Positions 12,698-26,129 of a DNA stretch of 64,000 nt are shown piece by piece (within the stretch, counting starts at the first letter, position 1; each line of letters starts with the position of its first letter). The stretch spans positions 281,809,242 through 281,873,241 of the forward strand of contig OY294067.1 in assembly GCA_958510875.1 (NCBI GenBank). The letters are read 5' to 3'. Under the pieces are notes generated by a model, which was not told where the DNA came from, searched no databases, and saw only the letters and a list, made by a program, of their open reading frames with translations. This DNA comes from Endomychus coccineus (lineage: Eukaryota > Arthropoda > Insecta > Coleoptera > Endomychidae). The position numbers and the translations under genes are program-made.

Positions 12698-13608
12698 TAG
12701 TCCAGACTATGAACCGGGATTTTAGCTATAATAAAAAAAACATGTAAGTTCGAACTAAGAATTTTTTTTGCATTAGCTTCAGCAGGTTCTCAGGATCATT
12801 CATACACCTTAAAACCTCTTGGGAACCCCAACTCCACCCATTGGGGGGCGAAAATGGCCTGAAATCTCCAAATCTTGAATTGTATTTTCTACAAAAAAAG
12901 GTATTTTGGCATTTCGAGCGCAGCTAGGGTTTTTTTTAGGTCGCTGAACACCAATCCGTAGCCAGATTTACTTGCAATCCATCATAGGGGTAGTCAAATC
13001 GACAAAATTGGCCAATTTTGCACCCCTATATGTTATTTTGCAATTTATGTGTTTTAGGCATTTCGAATGCACCAAGGAGTTTTTTGGGTCGCTGAATACG
13101 ATTCCGAAGCCAGATTTACTCTAATATCATCGTAGGGGTGGAAAATTTACAAAAACGGCTAATTTGACACGCTTCTAAATTTTTATTATTTTTGCATTTT
13201 AAAATTACTTCGGAGTAAATCTGGCTTCGAAATCGTATTCAGCGACCCAAAAAACCTCCTTGGTGCATTGGAAATGCCAAAAACACATAAATTGCAAAGT
13301 AACATATAGGGGTGCAAAATTGGTCGATTTTACCACCCCTACGATGGATTACAAGTAAATGTGGCTACGGATTCGTGTTCAGCGACCCAAAAAACCCCCT
13401 AGGTGCACTCGAAATGCCAAAATACCTTTTTTGTAGAAAATACAATTCAAGACTTGGAGATTTCGGGTCATTTTCGCCCCCCAATGGGAGGGGTTGGGGT
13501 TCTCAAGAGTTTTAAGGTGTATGAATGATCCTGAGAACCTCCTGAATAATGCAAAAAGATTTTTTGATTCGACCTTACATTTTTTTTTTCGGCTCATAGC
13601 CTGGACTA
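12698..13608. mobile_element. Palindromic DNA element 'D' inserted in A, TTA target duplication
   Basis: The ends are TAGTCCAG (12698) and CTGGACTA (ending 13608), flanked by TTA at 12695-12697 and 13609-13611. The matching place in the right arm of A (about 13955-13975) has a single TTA, confirming the insertion. The arms run almost to the centre. Inside are repeated blocks such as cagcgacccaaaaaacc and tataggggtgcaaaatt. A related block recurs at 41.8-42.2 kb. No coding capacity. Confidence 0.8.
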
Positions 13609-13764
13609 TTAACGTCGATTGACGAACTCTTTCGAATATACCTTATGTCTAATTAACGATGGAACACGATTCAAATATCCTGTTCCTCAGATCTTGTTCA
13701 TTTTGGACTGCACTTTAGTTTGGTAGCGTGCCGATATCTGGATGAGAATTACCCTAACAGTTGA

Positions 13765-13836
13765 ATAGGAAGAGCGGAACCGCAAGCCCGATCTCCCAGA
13801 TCACCTGATTTGAATCCTTTGGATTACTTGACGTAC
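13765..13836 (+). pseudogene. Mariner/Tc1-type transposase remnant in the loop of element A
   Basis: A short frame reads IGRAEPQARSPRSPDLNPLDYL-like in two overlapping blocks. It contains RSPRSPDLNPLDY, the block around the third catalytic acidic residue of mariner/Tc1 DDE transposases (usually WPPRSPDL.P.D). A stop codon precedes it and another follows soon after, so only about 24 codons survive. It suggests A derives from a mariner-like element. Confidence 0.6.
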
Positions 13837-14554
13837 TAGCTTACAAATTGCCAGTCCAAAATGAACAAGATCTAAGAAGCAGGATATTTGAATCGTGTGC
13901 CACCATTAATTAGACTTAAGGTATATTCGGAAGAGTTCGTCAATCGATGTTAAAGCGAATTGATGCATGCGTTGCAGTAGGCAGTGGTCATTTTTAGCAA
14001 TTATTGTAAATATTATTAACTTATTTGTAGAAGTAGTTTAGTCTTAGTCTTGTAAATGATTTAAGTTACTCACATCACAATACAGTCAATAAAAGACACA
14101 TTTTATCACTTATTTTTCAAAATTCAACTTACAAAATTCCAACGCAGGTTTAACTTTACTTTTTCACAAAACTGCTGTTTGCAGCGACAAATACTAAGAG
14201 TACCTTTTGTATGTAAAATTGAAAGGAGAATAAGTCTGTATACAGTGTGACACAAAAAAGTTACGGTTATTTCAATGCAGGTACAACACTGTATGTGGCG
14301 CCCTCTAACATTAAACAAAAAACTAAGTAAATATTTGAGTTTCTCATCATTGATACTCCCAGTATCCCGAATTTCGTCAAATTGCCATGTTATTGAAGAA
14401 AAATATATTCAATAAATTGAATAAAACATTTTTTTGGACGCCCAGCATATCAAGAAGCAAGCCGTTGCGGACCCATGTTCATATGAACATTTTCTCTTGA
14501 AATTAGTCAAAGATTCATTTTTCAAACTTTGTACAAGTACTCAATGAACATATA

Positions 14555-15520
14555 GAAATGGAAAAGAAGCATGATTTTGTGATATTAATTATTTGATTTA
14601 CTTGACATATTCATAGAAAACGTTTCTTCTGAAAATATTTTCTTTTCAGTTTGTAATATTTTGAAAGGCATTTCAAAGTGCATATTTGTGAGCTATTTAT
14701 TAACAATGTTGGAAACAATGAAAAAGCATTTTTAAAATGGTATTATTGAAATTAATTGAATTATTTAGGTCTGAAATTCTATTTCTTCATAAACTGTATT
14801 TTAGACTTTTTCCTGTCTTGTGATATTGCTGGCACAGAAGCCATTGAAGACTGGAGCTTTTCATATCTGGAAAATAGGTAATGAAAATATTCTTCAGGAA
14901 ATGCTGACTTAATTTCACCCTAATCTTTTTTGTAGTAAGTTAGTACTTTTGTAATATTTATTTGAAAAAGTTATGATAGCGAAACTATAGTTACATTTAT
15001 TTATTAAACTAGTGAAAATTTAACTTTTAATAGTTATTTTATTTAAGTTTAGGAAGGATATTTTTATTTATTTAAGTAATTTTACAACTTTTGATGATAG
15101 TTAATTTTGTATAGATTTAATAAAGGCTGTTTTATAAACTGTGGTAAATGTAAAAAAAAAGAGGGTACATTGAAATGTCAAGTTGTACATCTTTGATTGA
15201 TTGATGAGAAATAATTTCCATTGGCTTTCACCCAAAAATTAAAAAAAATACTAGTTACTTAAGCTGGTATAATAAGGAATAAATTCTCTCAAAAGGAGGA
15301 TATATAACATAAACTAATATTCATCAATATATATTTTTGTTACAATGTAATGTTTGATTAAAATTTGTTCAAAAAATTGTTTCTCTCTTCACCCACCTTT
15401 CAGGTACTCATTCCAAGGAAGAAGGTCTAATTGCAATAGTTTTTGATCAAATCTTGCTGAGGCTTAACTGGGGCAAATTTAGGCTAAAGAGAAGTCAAGG
15501 CAACCGCGTTGACGTCGTTG
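14555..15520. other. AT-rich stretch without recognised genes
   Basis: A 74-bp open segment at about 14807-14880 is bounded by an AG and a GT and could be mistaken for an exon. Nothing links it to a neighbour. No repeat family was recognised. Confidence 0.35.
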
Positions 15521-17840
15521 CTATTATTATTCGAATCCAAAATAATAAAAATCTACTATATTGAGATCGTCACTCATCATTGGTTACGACTGACAATAAA
15601 CACTAGAAGAATTGATCAAGAGGAGTGGAGGTGCTGGAATATTTTGATGTATTTGAAATTGCCTAGTTACTTCCTATGTATTGCATAGACTTGAATCCAC
15701 TTTCGATATTTCCAACATGCTCAATATTGAACATGACTGGGATCTTCAAGCTCTAAGTGCAATATGCTAAGAAGCATCAATACTTCCAAGAATATTTATT
15801 GAAATCTGAGAAGGTGACATTTGGTGATTACTTTTCCATTAATTTCCTTTCTTCTGTCCTACCCAACATCCTTATATCCTGAATGTTTGTCATATAATCT
15901 TCGTTGTTGGAAATAAAAGATAACATCTTCTACCATTGTCTTCCTGGACTCGTACATTTGCACGAATATTTGTTCGTATCTATTTCTTTATTCAAGAATT
16001 GGTTATCCAATATGGGTTATTCCTCGTTCCTCTCACGAATAAAAGTTATTATTGGCTTCCAAAGAATAGAAATCTACTGTAATGAGATCGTCGCTCATCA
16101 TTTGTTATGAAGAATAGATCAAGAGGAGTGGAGTTGCTGAAATATTTTGATGTATTTGAAATTGCCTAGTTACTTCCTATGTATTGCATAGACTTGAATC
16201 CACTTTGGATATTTCCAACATGCTCAATATTGAACATGACTGGGATCTTCAAGCTCTAAGTGCAATATGCTAAGAGGCATCAATAACTTCCAAGAATATT
16301 TATTGAAATCTGAGAAGGTGACATTTGGTGATTACTTTTCCATTAATTTTCTTTCTTCTGTCCTACCCAACATCCTTATATCTTGAATGTTTGTCATATA
16401 ATCTTCGTTGTTGGAAATAAAAGATAACATCTTCTACCATTGTCTTCCTGGACTCGTACATTTGCACGAATATTTGTTCGCATCTATTTCTTCATTCAAG
16501 AATTGGTTATCCAATCTGGGTTATTCCTCGTTCCTCTCACGAATACAAGTTATTGTTGGCTTCCAAAGAATAGAAATCTACTGTAATGAGATCGTCGCTC
16601 ATCATTTGTTATGAAGAATAGATCAAGAGGAGTGGAGTTGCTGAAATATTTTGATGTATTTGAAATTGCCTAGTTACTTCCTATATATTGTAAAGACTTG
16701 AATCCACTTTGGATATTTCCAACATGCTCAATATTGAACATCAGTGAGATCTTCAAGCTCTAAGAGCAATATGCTAAGAGGCATCAATAACTTCCAAGAA
16801 TATTTATTCAAATCTGAGAAGGTGACATTTGGTGATAACTTTTCCATTAATTTTCTTTCTTCAGTCCTACCCAACATCCTTATATCCTGAATGTTTGTCA
16901 TATATAATCTTCGTTGTTGGAAATAAAAGATAACATCTTCTACCATTGTCTTCCTGGACTCTTACATTTGCACGAACATTTCTTCGCATCTATTTCTTTA
17001 TTCAAGAATTGGTTATCCAATATGGGTTATTCCTCGTTCCTCTCACGAATACAAGTTATTGTCGGCTTTCAAAGAATAGAAATCTACTGTAATGAGATCG
17101 TCGCTCATCATTTGTTATGAAGAATAGATCAAGAGGAGTGGAGTTGCTGAAATATTTTGATGTATTTGAAATTGCCTAGTTACTTCCTATATATTGTAAA
17201 GACTTGAATCCATTTTGGATATTTCCAACATGCTCAATATTGAACATGAGTGGAATCTTCAAACTCTAAGTGTAATATGCTAAGAGGCATCAATACTTCC
17301 AAGAATATTTATTGAAATCTGAGAAGGTGACATTTGGTGATTACTTTCCATTAATTTTCTTTCTTCAGTTCTACCCAACATCCTTAATATCCAGAATGTT
17401 TGTCATATATAATCTTCGTTGTTGGAAATAAAAGATAACATCTTCTACCATTGTCTTCCTGGACTCGTACATTTGCACGAATATTTTATCGTATCTATTT
17501 CTTTATTCAAGAATTGGTTATCCAATATGGGTTATTCCTCGTTCTTCTCACGAATTTAAGTTATTGTTTGCTTCCAAAGAATAGAAATCTACTATAATGA
17601 AATAAACATAGTAATAATTGCAGAAGAATTAAACAAATGGAATGGATTCTCTGGAATATTTTGATTTATTGGAAATTACCTCTTCAGCTGCACTACATGA
17701 TTCATTATCTATAATCAGAGGTACTTGGATCCACTTGGATATTTCCAACTTGCTCAATTTCGAACATGACCTGGATTTTCAAGCTCTAAAATACTTCATA
17801 TCCCATTATATCAAAGCAAGCATCGAGAAGAGACAGTAAT
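15520..17840. repeat. Tandem array of ~504-bp units (4 full, 2 partial copies)
   Basis: The marker aagaggagtggag starts at 15618, 16121, 16625 and 17131, giving unit lengths of 503, 504 and 506 bp. A partial unit precedes (15520-15617) and a diverged partial unit follows (17631-17840). Each unit carries the same 68-codon frame (15904, 16408, 16914), conserved only as part of the repeat. The final diverged unit keeps a 65-codon frame at 17642-17839 where the other units have stops, which suggests the array grew from a once-coding or longer segment. Confidence 0.85.
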
Positions 17841-17904
17841 AGCCAGAAATAGCTAATGACCTGGCAAGACGTCATGTCATTTGAATTGACGGATATCTAT
17901 CTTT

Positions 17905-20410
17905 TTTTTTGCATGGAGGGGAAATCTTGCAGACACCTGGGAAGTCCATTACCACGGGCGTGCCGGATTCTTACCGACTAAAACCCCCTCCCCCGTAAGG
18001 TTGGTTCTCCATCCTTCATAGGGAGCCCCGATCATCAGTCCAGTGTATCATTCGATGAATTTCTGTAGCCCGTTGTAGGGGATACTCCTGATTCCCTCGG
18101 CTGAAGTTTGATCCCCAAGGTATGTCGTGCGTATGCCGTGCACTAACACAACACATTAATGGTTGTTTCTTCCACACCGCAACCCCTGCGTATGGGCTGA
18201 TCTACCAGACCCATCATGCAGAGTCGTTTGTTACATGGGGCGTGACCTGTCAGGAATGCAACAAGAATCCTCCAGTCTTGTGTGCTCAACGTCAGTATAT
18301 TTTTCACTCTTTGCTGCTGGAGGTCTCCCATTACTCACTTGGAGTGTGAAATACGGGGCAGTTCCCTCCGAAAGGATCTCTGCTCTGCTTCTAAACATTC
18401 TTGGATTACAGATTTCGCAGCGGCATGAGAGGTGTTACAAATTGGCTCTGGTCCAATTAGGGGTTGTTCCGTCCCTGCTTTGGCGAGGTCGATTGCAGTT
18501 TCAGTCCCTTCATGTCTGTTTTCTCAGATGCCCATCCAATTGTAACTCTATTGGGGTGGCTCTTTTCCCAATGTCCCTAGCTCCTATGACACAACAATGA
18601 CACATTCTGAGGTGATTGTGTACGACTCCAGTGCCTTGAGTACTACTACGTTGCTCGCTACGATTGTGATTGCCCCTAGGTTCACAGACATTCTTTCCCC
18701 TTGGTCCTTCTTCTCTACTATTCCAGCACTTGTACTTTTTTAGGTCTTGGTGCCTTCTGTGATCTTTACGGAATCCCGTGGATGGTGGTCCCCAGTATTG
18801 TGGTAGTCATTGCGTCCGTTATTCCTAAGCACGTCAGCCTCCAAACTCTGTTCAGAGATTGCTAGGACGCTTTTGTTTTTGGTCACCACACGATTGCAGT
18901 GTATATTACAATGGGTCTCACTATGCTGGTATACACCCAGAGTACCGTCCGTCCCCAGGTTCTCTCGACTGAACGACGACAGGTCCACAAGGGCCTTATC
19001 GCTTTATTAGTTGTTCTCTCCAGATGCTTCCCAAAGGTCGGTCTCATATCTAGGCTTACCCCAAGGTACTTTACAGTGTCCGTCATTTATATGTTTTCCC
19101 CATACAAAACTATGTCTTGAATGTTTCCTCTCTCCTCGTAAAGGGTACAACGGTTGTTTTCGAGGGGTTCGATTTGAGTACGTTCCTGTTGCACGAGTTT
19201 TCCACGGTGTTCCTTGCTTGCTGCTTCAGAGATGTTACTATGCTCTCGAACTTTCCTTGTACTACAATGACCATATAACGCATATCCAGTTACGTAGAAT
19301 CTTTCACTCTCAAGGAGTATAAGAAGGCCGTCCACCACCAAACTCCATAGCAGAGGCGACAGCACATCTCCCTGTGAACATTCTCCAGCGACTGGTACCT
19401 TCATCTCAACCTTATTGATGGTTTCTATAACTAACTGTCCTTCAACGGAGAACGTGCGAATCCATCTGCACTGCAAATCCACCATTCCTCGCTCTGGCGT
19501 TGCGCTGACAATTGATTCGAAAGAGGTGTTATAAAAAGAGCTATGTTCAGAAAGCTCGCTATCTCTTTACAGTCCAGAGATTTCTCTGCATTAGCTCGAA
19601 GACATCCATTTCGCAGGATTTTCTGATTTGGTAGACATACTGATCACGAATTAGAGGGTTTCTCATGAGACTCCCGTTCCGGACATGCCTGATCAGTTTT
19701 TTCTAGAGTTTGCAGAAGAAACGATGTTGAACTGATCGGACGGCAAGAATTTGGCTGGGCCTAAAACTCGCCCTGGCTTTGGTATGAAAAGCGCATTTGC
19801 TGTCTCCTACGTTCGTTTTTTTATGCGTAATCTAGGGACGTGGGTCTAGAGCAGCAGATCCAGAGTTTCTTCTTCTGTTTTGGTATATCCTTCCTGTGGC
19901 TTTGCACAGGCTTTCTTCTTCTGTTTTGATATATCCTTTCTGTGGTTTTGCACAGGAGCCTATTTTCTGTCGTGGTCTAGTTGCTAGCTAGTACCTTGTG
20001 GAGTCTAGGATAGCTGGGTATATCTTCTATCTCCTGCCATACTTCATCCACAAGGTCCTTTGCGCTTTCTTGATGGCGTTATATTTATTATACGCAGTCA
20101 GTGTCGAGCGATATTTGTTCCAGTACTTTTGTTGACTCGCTTCGCTTTGTTGAACAGTCTTCTTACTGCCCCCCTCATTGCGGACAGTTCTGAGCTCCCC
20201 TGTCTTTTCACTTTCAGTGGGTACGTGGCTTCGAAAGCTGTTATTATGGCCGAGGTAACGGTTGCTACCATTATCTCTAACTCCGGCACTGTAGGTGCCT
20301 TCGGTGGGCAGTCCCCATGCGCCTCTTAGAGTTTCTAGCGATAGGAGTCTCACTTGGTGGCCCTTGGGCTTCTGTATTCTCTAGGCAGTGCCTCTGTTGG
20401 TACGATTGCG
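17905..20410 (-). pseudogene. Decayed R1-type non-LTR retrotransposon
   Basis: Minus-strand blocks occur in retroelement order. At 20350-20030 is the endonuclease-RT linker (AMRGAVRRLFNKAKR, YNKAIKKAQRTLW). At 19485-19087 is the RT palm with a degraded GCPQG.VLSPLLWSLVVD block and the catalytic loop changed to YALY, so the YADD aspartates are lost. At 19086-18883 is VKYLGVSLD and VRPIVIYTAIVW. At 18331-18143 is the C-terminal cysteine block (LTGHAPCNKRL, then C...EETT.NVLC). Many stops and frameshifts. The 3' end is probably the A-run at about 17908. The copy is much more GC-rich than its flanks. A related fragment lies at 46.8-47.7 kb. Confidence 0.75.
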
Positions 20411-23400
20411 TATGTCAAATAAACTTGATTCTTCCAACACGTGATAGATTTTGCACCAGACCTCTAAGGTATCCTGTTTATCCCATAATTAATATCAATG
20501 ACCTCCCTTACTCTCAATTGTAATCTCATTAACCCTATTGTACCTTAGTTCCTATTTTACTTGAAATGATCTGGGCTCGGAGATCATAATTTTTTAGTCA
20601 GTATTCAACAACTTAAGATGGCGGAAGTTTTCGATTAGGTCCGTTTTCATTCATACTGGTATGTGATTGTTTTTGTGTTCGAACTGAATACATCAATATC
20701 AGTCATTCCTATTCAGTTCGAAGATAAAAAAATAGGGGTTCTCATACGGCAAAGCTTTTGAATCTATTATTTCCTGATATGAGATCACAATACGTCTCAT
20801 ATCTAACAAAACAATCATTTATTTCATAAATCTGGACTTCAGAGCTATCAGTCTTCAAACGCTTACGAATGTTTTAGTTTATTATATGCTAAAACGGAAA
20901 TGTTCCTTGGAGAGGAACAATCTTCCGAGAATTATATTGGTAAGCAAGATGTATTCTGAGTCGTTTGCTTGAGGCATATTGGAGAAATATTGTTTGTAGC
21001 ACGATTCCTTAATTAACTCTTCTACCAAAAGAGGATCCTCGAAATAAATCACGTTTCATCCGTAGAATTAATTCCAGTTTGCACAGATTTTGTTCGAAGG
21101 CTGTGGGTAAGATGTTTGTGTATGTCAAATCCAGTATCAAGATTTAATAGGTTACTGTTCACTGTTAAATTCATTTGTAACTATGTTGACACCACCATTC
21201 AGTTGCCTGTAACCCTGGAATTCTTGAGTCAGATATGATGCAAAATTGCTGGTTTCCTAAAATTTCCACTATGATGAAGTGTTTACTCAGGACCTTTGAA
21301 CATTAGTAAAACCTGATTTAATATTTAAACATTGTTCATTTATTTGCCCCCCTGTTGGATAATAGATGATACGTACCAGTTTACTACATACAGCCTTTGT
21401 ATCATGTGCTTTTACCACTGCCTCTAAAATAAATTCCATATATTTGTCTGCATAAAGAGTTAAAAATCTTTTTAAAATGGAAATTTTAGTTTAATTCTCG
21501 AATTCTCGATTAATTTCGTCTCCTCGGTATCTGCACAAAGATGAAGATTGTGCTATTCTTTATATTGGTCGGTCAACTTTTTGAATGGATTTCCTAATTA
21601 AGATAAAGTTGTTACCACTAGGCAAGTACATTTTCTGTTGTGTATTAAATTAAATTCCGAATTGTGCCTCCAAATGATATTCTGTTTACTGATATATTCC
21701 AATAAGGCTACAACATTCTCTCCTCTATTACATAAGTATAGCACCGGAGCATTCGTTTGTGAAGTTGTAAAGCACCTATTGGGATTAAGGGTCAGTAAAC
21801 ATTCATTCTGGTATATCGAATATAGCTGTGCGTGTGAAAATGGACGCTGCCATATTCATATGTCGGTAGCTTGAAACGTGCTTTCCTGTTTTCTAGATTT
21901 GAATAATTCAAGAATAACTGATGTATCTCACAGGAACTGCACACTTATCCGTTGTAGCCCTATATAACACGCTTTCAGATTGAAACGAGCTTTATATGGA
22001 AAATCGTTTTGGGGTGAGTCTTGGAATGTACGAACCACGCGAATAGGAACAAGTGTTTCGTAATGGATGTGCTACTACTTTGTTGAACTATGTTCGTTTC
22101 CATATATCTAGTTCGCTCTGATAGAAATATTGGACCATTTCATCTATTTTCGACATTGATTGATTATATGGGATGATAGACTATAGTAGAAGTTCAAGTA
22201 CAAGTGACTTTTAATTTGATTCTAGTTCACGCATAAAGTATATTTCCTCGAGATAATTTCAAATACTCCGTTACTTCTCGTCTGTTATGTCATTTTTCAA
22301 AGAGGCTTTCAACTAGGATTGACCTCTATTATGCCAATTCTGCTCAAATTCCCGTTTGGTTGCCCAATTTAATTGATACGGATAGCTATTGAAACCTAAT
22401 TTCGTTTTCGGCGACTTGCTATACCTACTGAACTGTCTCTGTGACATAGTTGTCAGTAACAATTGCTGTTAGTCGAGATCTCGTGTTTAAACCGCTGGAT
22501 TTTATTTGCACCAGTTTGTTTTGGTCCCAAGTTCCTATAATGCTAATACATAGAGTATATATTTTATATATTTTGACTATACGGCATAATGTTCGAAGAA
22601 TATCGTGTGAGCCAGCGGCGGGATGTTGGGAAAGTCGATAGGGGATAGGCATTAGAATTTTTCCCGAAAGTTTTCACGTTATGGGCATCAGGAAAGACCC
22701 CACTAGGCAAAGAGTTCAACAACGTCTCCGGTCGATAGAAAAATGAAGTCTGGTGGGAAGAACTTCGGCAGGTCTCGAGGTCGACTATGAAGGAGTGACC
22801 AGCTTGAGCTTGTCAAGTCCGCCTACCCGGAATCTGTCACAGTTGTAACGTTATATACGTTACTGAGTTTCTAATTGCTGGAATAATGTTAATAACGATT
22901 TCGGCTCAGAATTATAGATAATTAAACTTGAAAAGAGATTGTTACCGACCGACATCTACGATTTAATGGCGCGAATCGATTATTTTAATAATGCCCGAAA
23001 CTCGAGAGAGGTCTCGCGAGACGCGATGAGAGGGGAGACTAGAAAACGGAAATCGACAAGGGTCATCTTGCGTCGGACCTTATCTGCGGTCGTATTATTT
23101 TCATTCCTTTATCTTTTATTAATTGAATATATTGAAGGATTATTATCGACAGTGAACATTTTAATTTGATGTCTAATTATATCTAAACCTTGTAGTAGAC
23201 GTGTATATTTCTCTGATCGATGATATTTTTCAATAATTATATGAATATCGACTCATCTGCGTGGCCACACAAGATCACTTTTTCTTGATCGGATCTGAGA
23301 TAATCATTTATATTGTTTCTCTTGTCTTTAATTCGTATCTAATTTGTCAAGTTAATAATCAAGATGGCTTATATCGTTTTTTCAGGCATGCTTAGCCTAG

Positions 23401-26129
23401 CAATGATCCACGTGGTTACATAGTATTACGTGTCACCCTTCTTTGACATTTCTTCTGATAAATTTGGAATGGATATGCCCCTTTAGACTAGTCTTGGTGA
23501 GATAACGAAATATTTATTGATCTGGGTGAACTTCAAGAAAGCCGGAATTCTCATTTACTGCTTCATGGGAATAATAATAAACCTTCTGATATTGCTTGGA
23601 CAGATAATTCATTGAGAAAGTACGATCACGATTACAGTCTACTAAATTCAGTAAACTATTATCTAATTGTTCTCTTGGAGATTTCTAAATAACTCACTCA
23701 TTCTCTTTAAGACTACCATGTGTTTTTGCTAAAGCAGTTGCCGCCCTGGGTAATCCGATCAATCAAGAATCTACGAGCCCTGAGTGCAAAATATCCTAGT
23801 GAGCTAGTTGGAACCTTTAGACACAAGGTTTCTTCAAAACCTTACACAGTGAAATAACATACGAGATTTCTGATGAGCACTGATCATGGAAATATCTATA
23901 AAAATAGGAAAGGTGGCCCACTTTCTACGATGTTCTAGTCTAGACTATCGCTAGTATTAAAGGATCCAATTTGCCGAAGTTGGACTTGGTAGATGAAAAT
24001 CCAATCTTGACCAAGTTTATCCAGAAGCTTCAAACGGAAACAATAAAATCCATGCAGAACCATCCATATATATCAAATATCACGTCGTCATTCTTCATGT
24101 CAAATAAGGAAACTGTACTAGTCATATTTGCAATAATCAGAATGGATTTAGTGTGTTTTGATAAAATTCTGGCACTTTTCGAGAATTATATTTTTGATAC
24201 GTAAACTGTAAGTTGCGATTTGAATTTAACATTGGAAATTTTTTTTATATACTCAATGAAATTGCACCTTCGACAGTAATAAGTTGGACCCAACTGAACC
24301 ATTATACGAGTCGTCGATTCCATCAACTCGCGTTGAGTGCTGATGGCGTTGGGGCATGTGTGAATATCATACATAATATGTGTAAATTGGTCCATACGAG
24401 AAGATCGCTGAAATCAACTGTGTATATGGGATAGAGCTCTAGGGAGAAACAATGTTTGCTTGTCAATTTGAAAGGAAATCCATTGAACTGGAAATACGTC
24501 CGCACAAAGTTCGAATGATTATTTTCAGTCAGTTGATTCGCGATACTTTCTGTGAAAACTATGAATGATATTTACATTGATTATTTTTTTTTTGTTGTAC
24601 CTGGGATTCCATTCAGCCAAAAAATTTTACTGTCCCGATATATTCAAATATATAAAACGACGTAAATAAAATATTCCAAAATGTTATTCCGAATCTTTGT
24701 TTCATGGATCAGTGGCGGAAATAAGGATATTCAAATATTTCGCGCAAAACAGTTGAACCATAATACCTCTTAAGGTCTTTGAATTGAAACAATCTTTGAA
24801 TTGAACAGTCTTTCCTGCTGCAGAATCCGTGCATTCAATCAATCTCTTACAATGATTTTTAGATATGTCTTCACTTTAAAGGAGTATACAGTTTACACAA
24901 ATGTCTCAGTTGTGATTATGAACGGAAATTTCTGAACATGAAATGATATTTTGATTTTACAGTCCCTGTCAATAGCAAGGTTCGAAACAAAAAAGAATCT
25001 GTGAGACCATGCGTTCCGTATGACCTACATGAACTATTGTATTATGTTTTCTAGGCAATAAATGAGTAAAAATTATACAAACATTTCATGTAAATGTAAA
25101 TTCTTAGTAACCAAACATGGCCAACTCAAACTAATAGACACATGAACATAGATGAAATGAATATATAATAGAACATAAAATTAATAAAATATATGATCCA
25201 TCACAAAGGAAAATACATAGACCACTACGCTATTTCAGTTGAAGAAATCTTCAATGCTATCTTGATTTCGTAAGGATTTTCATTTACTCATGCAATCTAT
25301 CCAAGTTCCAATAAAAGTTGACTGGTCAACCCCTCAAAATTTGCGTTGAAATCTGCCGATCAACTGCAACGGAATTCAAGCTCTAGTTTCAAAAATTCGT
25401 TTCTGGTTCCCCTGGAGTATGAACTTAGTAGTGTGCCGAACGTTTTTATGTTGTTATCGTTCCAATCCTTGGAACGCTCTTGATGGACCCGTCAAGTACC
25501 TAACGTGGCTGCTATTTTTGGAACGCTTTCTTGAATACACAATGGACGGCTTCATGTCCTTAGTAGAAATTATACAGGTTAATGACCTCAAATACTGGGA
25601 ATAACACTGAACATAATTTCAGTCATAAGATCCTTTGGAAGTTCGCAAGCTTCTGATAATATAGCTTTATGTGAAACTAGGACTTTAATCAAAGTTCTTT
25701 AAACGTGACCCTCATTTACAATTGGATGAAAGTTTTGAAAACCGAAAACGTTGACTTTCAATTTTGTAATTTTGAAAGAAATCCGATGTAGGAATATCAT
25801 TCCGGGCTGTTGTAGGTCATATTTGGATAAATTTTAACTTCAGACAATAACCTTTCGTAGATAAGAGGATATGATACGACAATGATTTCTTCCTCTAAAT
25901 GTTGATACCCTGTGTCCTTCCCTAGCATAACGAGAGTGTCTTCCTTTTCCGTTTCTCTGTTTTTGTATTCTCGAATTTTCACCTATTTTTTATTCATCTT
26001 GTCCTTTTATTTTGCACAGTCCAGTCATATATGAAATATAAACTAGTTTAATAATGACACTATCTGTTATATTTACTACAGCACTCTTTGTGTACCGTTT
26101 TGGATTTTGAGAAATTATGTTACATGTTG
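20411..26129. other. 5.7 kb without recognisable genes
   Basis: Read on both strands, I see no domain, RNA gene or clear repeat. The 22600-23100 part is locally GC-richer and could be an old LTR or retroelement piece, but no terminal repeats or coding motifs support that. Open frames of 60-80 codons at 21638, 22939 and 23971 have no recognisable similarity. Confidence 0.4.

Larger units (their letters stand above)
9812..14554. mobile_element. Large palindromic element 'A' (host of nested insertions), mariner-related
   Basis: The outer arms are inverted copies. The left arm is 9812-10233, continued at 12571-12694 and 13612-13720; the right arm is about 13850-14554. Without its insertions the element would be about 1.5 kb. 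The left end begins near TACAGGCTGTTTATT; the right end is diverged, so the boundary there is approximate. The loop (13720-13850) keeps a short mariner/Tc1-type transposase block. Two other palindromic elements (B and D) interrupt the left arm, and the intact right arm shows the empty sites. A fourth element (E) sits within B. Confidence 0.75.

Noticed and set aside
14807..14880. Exon-like segment between AG and GT
   Set aside because: The transporter frame already ends at 9713 and no splice partner fits.
15904..17120. Three nearly identical 68-codon frames
   Set aside because: They are the same place in successive tandem units; the frame is short and the start is TTG.
22600..23170. GC-richer patch considered as a solo LTR
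   Set aside because: No TG...CA ends with a target duplication and no primer-binding or polypurine site could be set.
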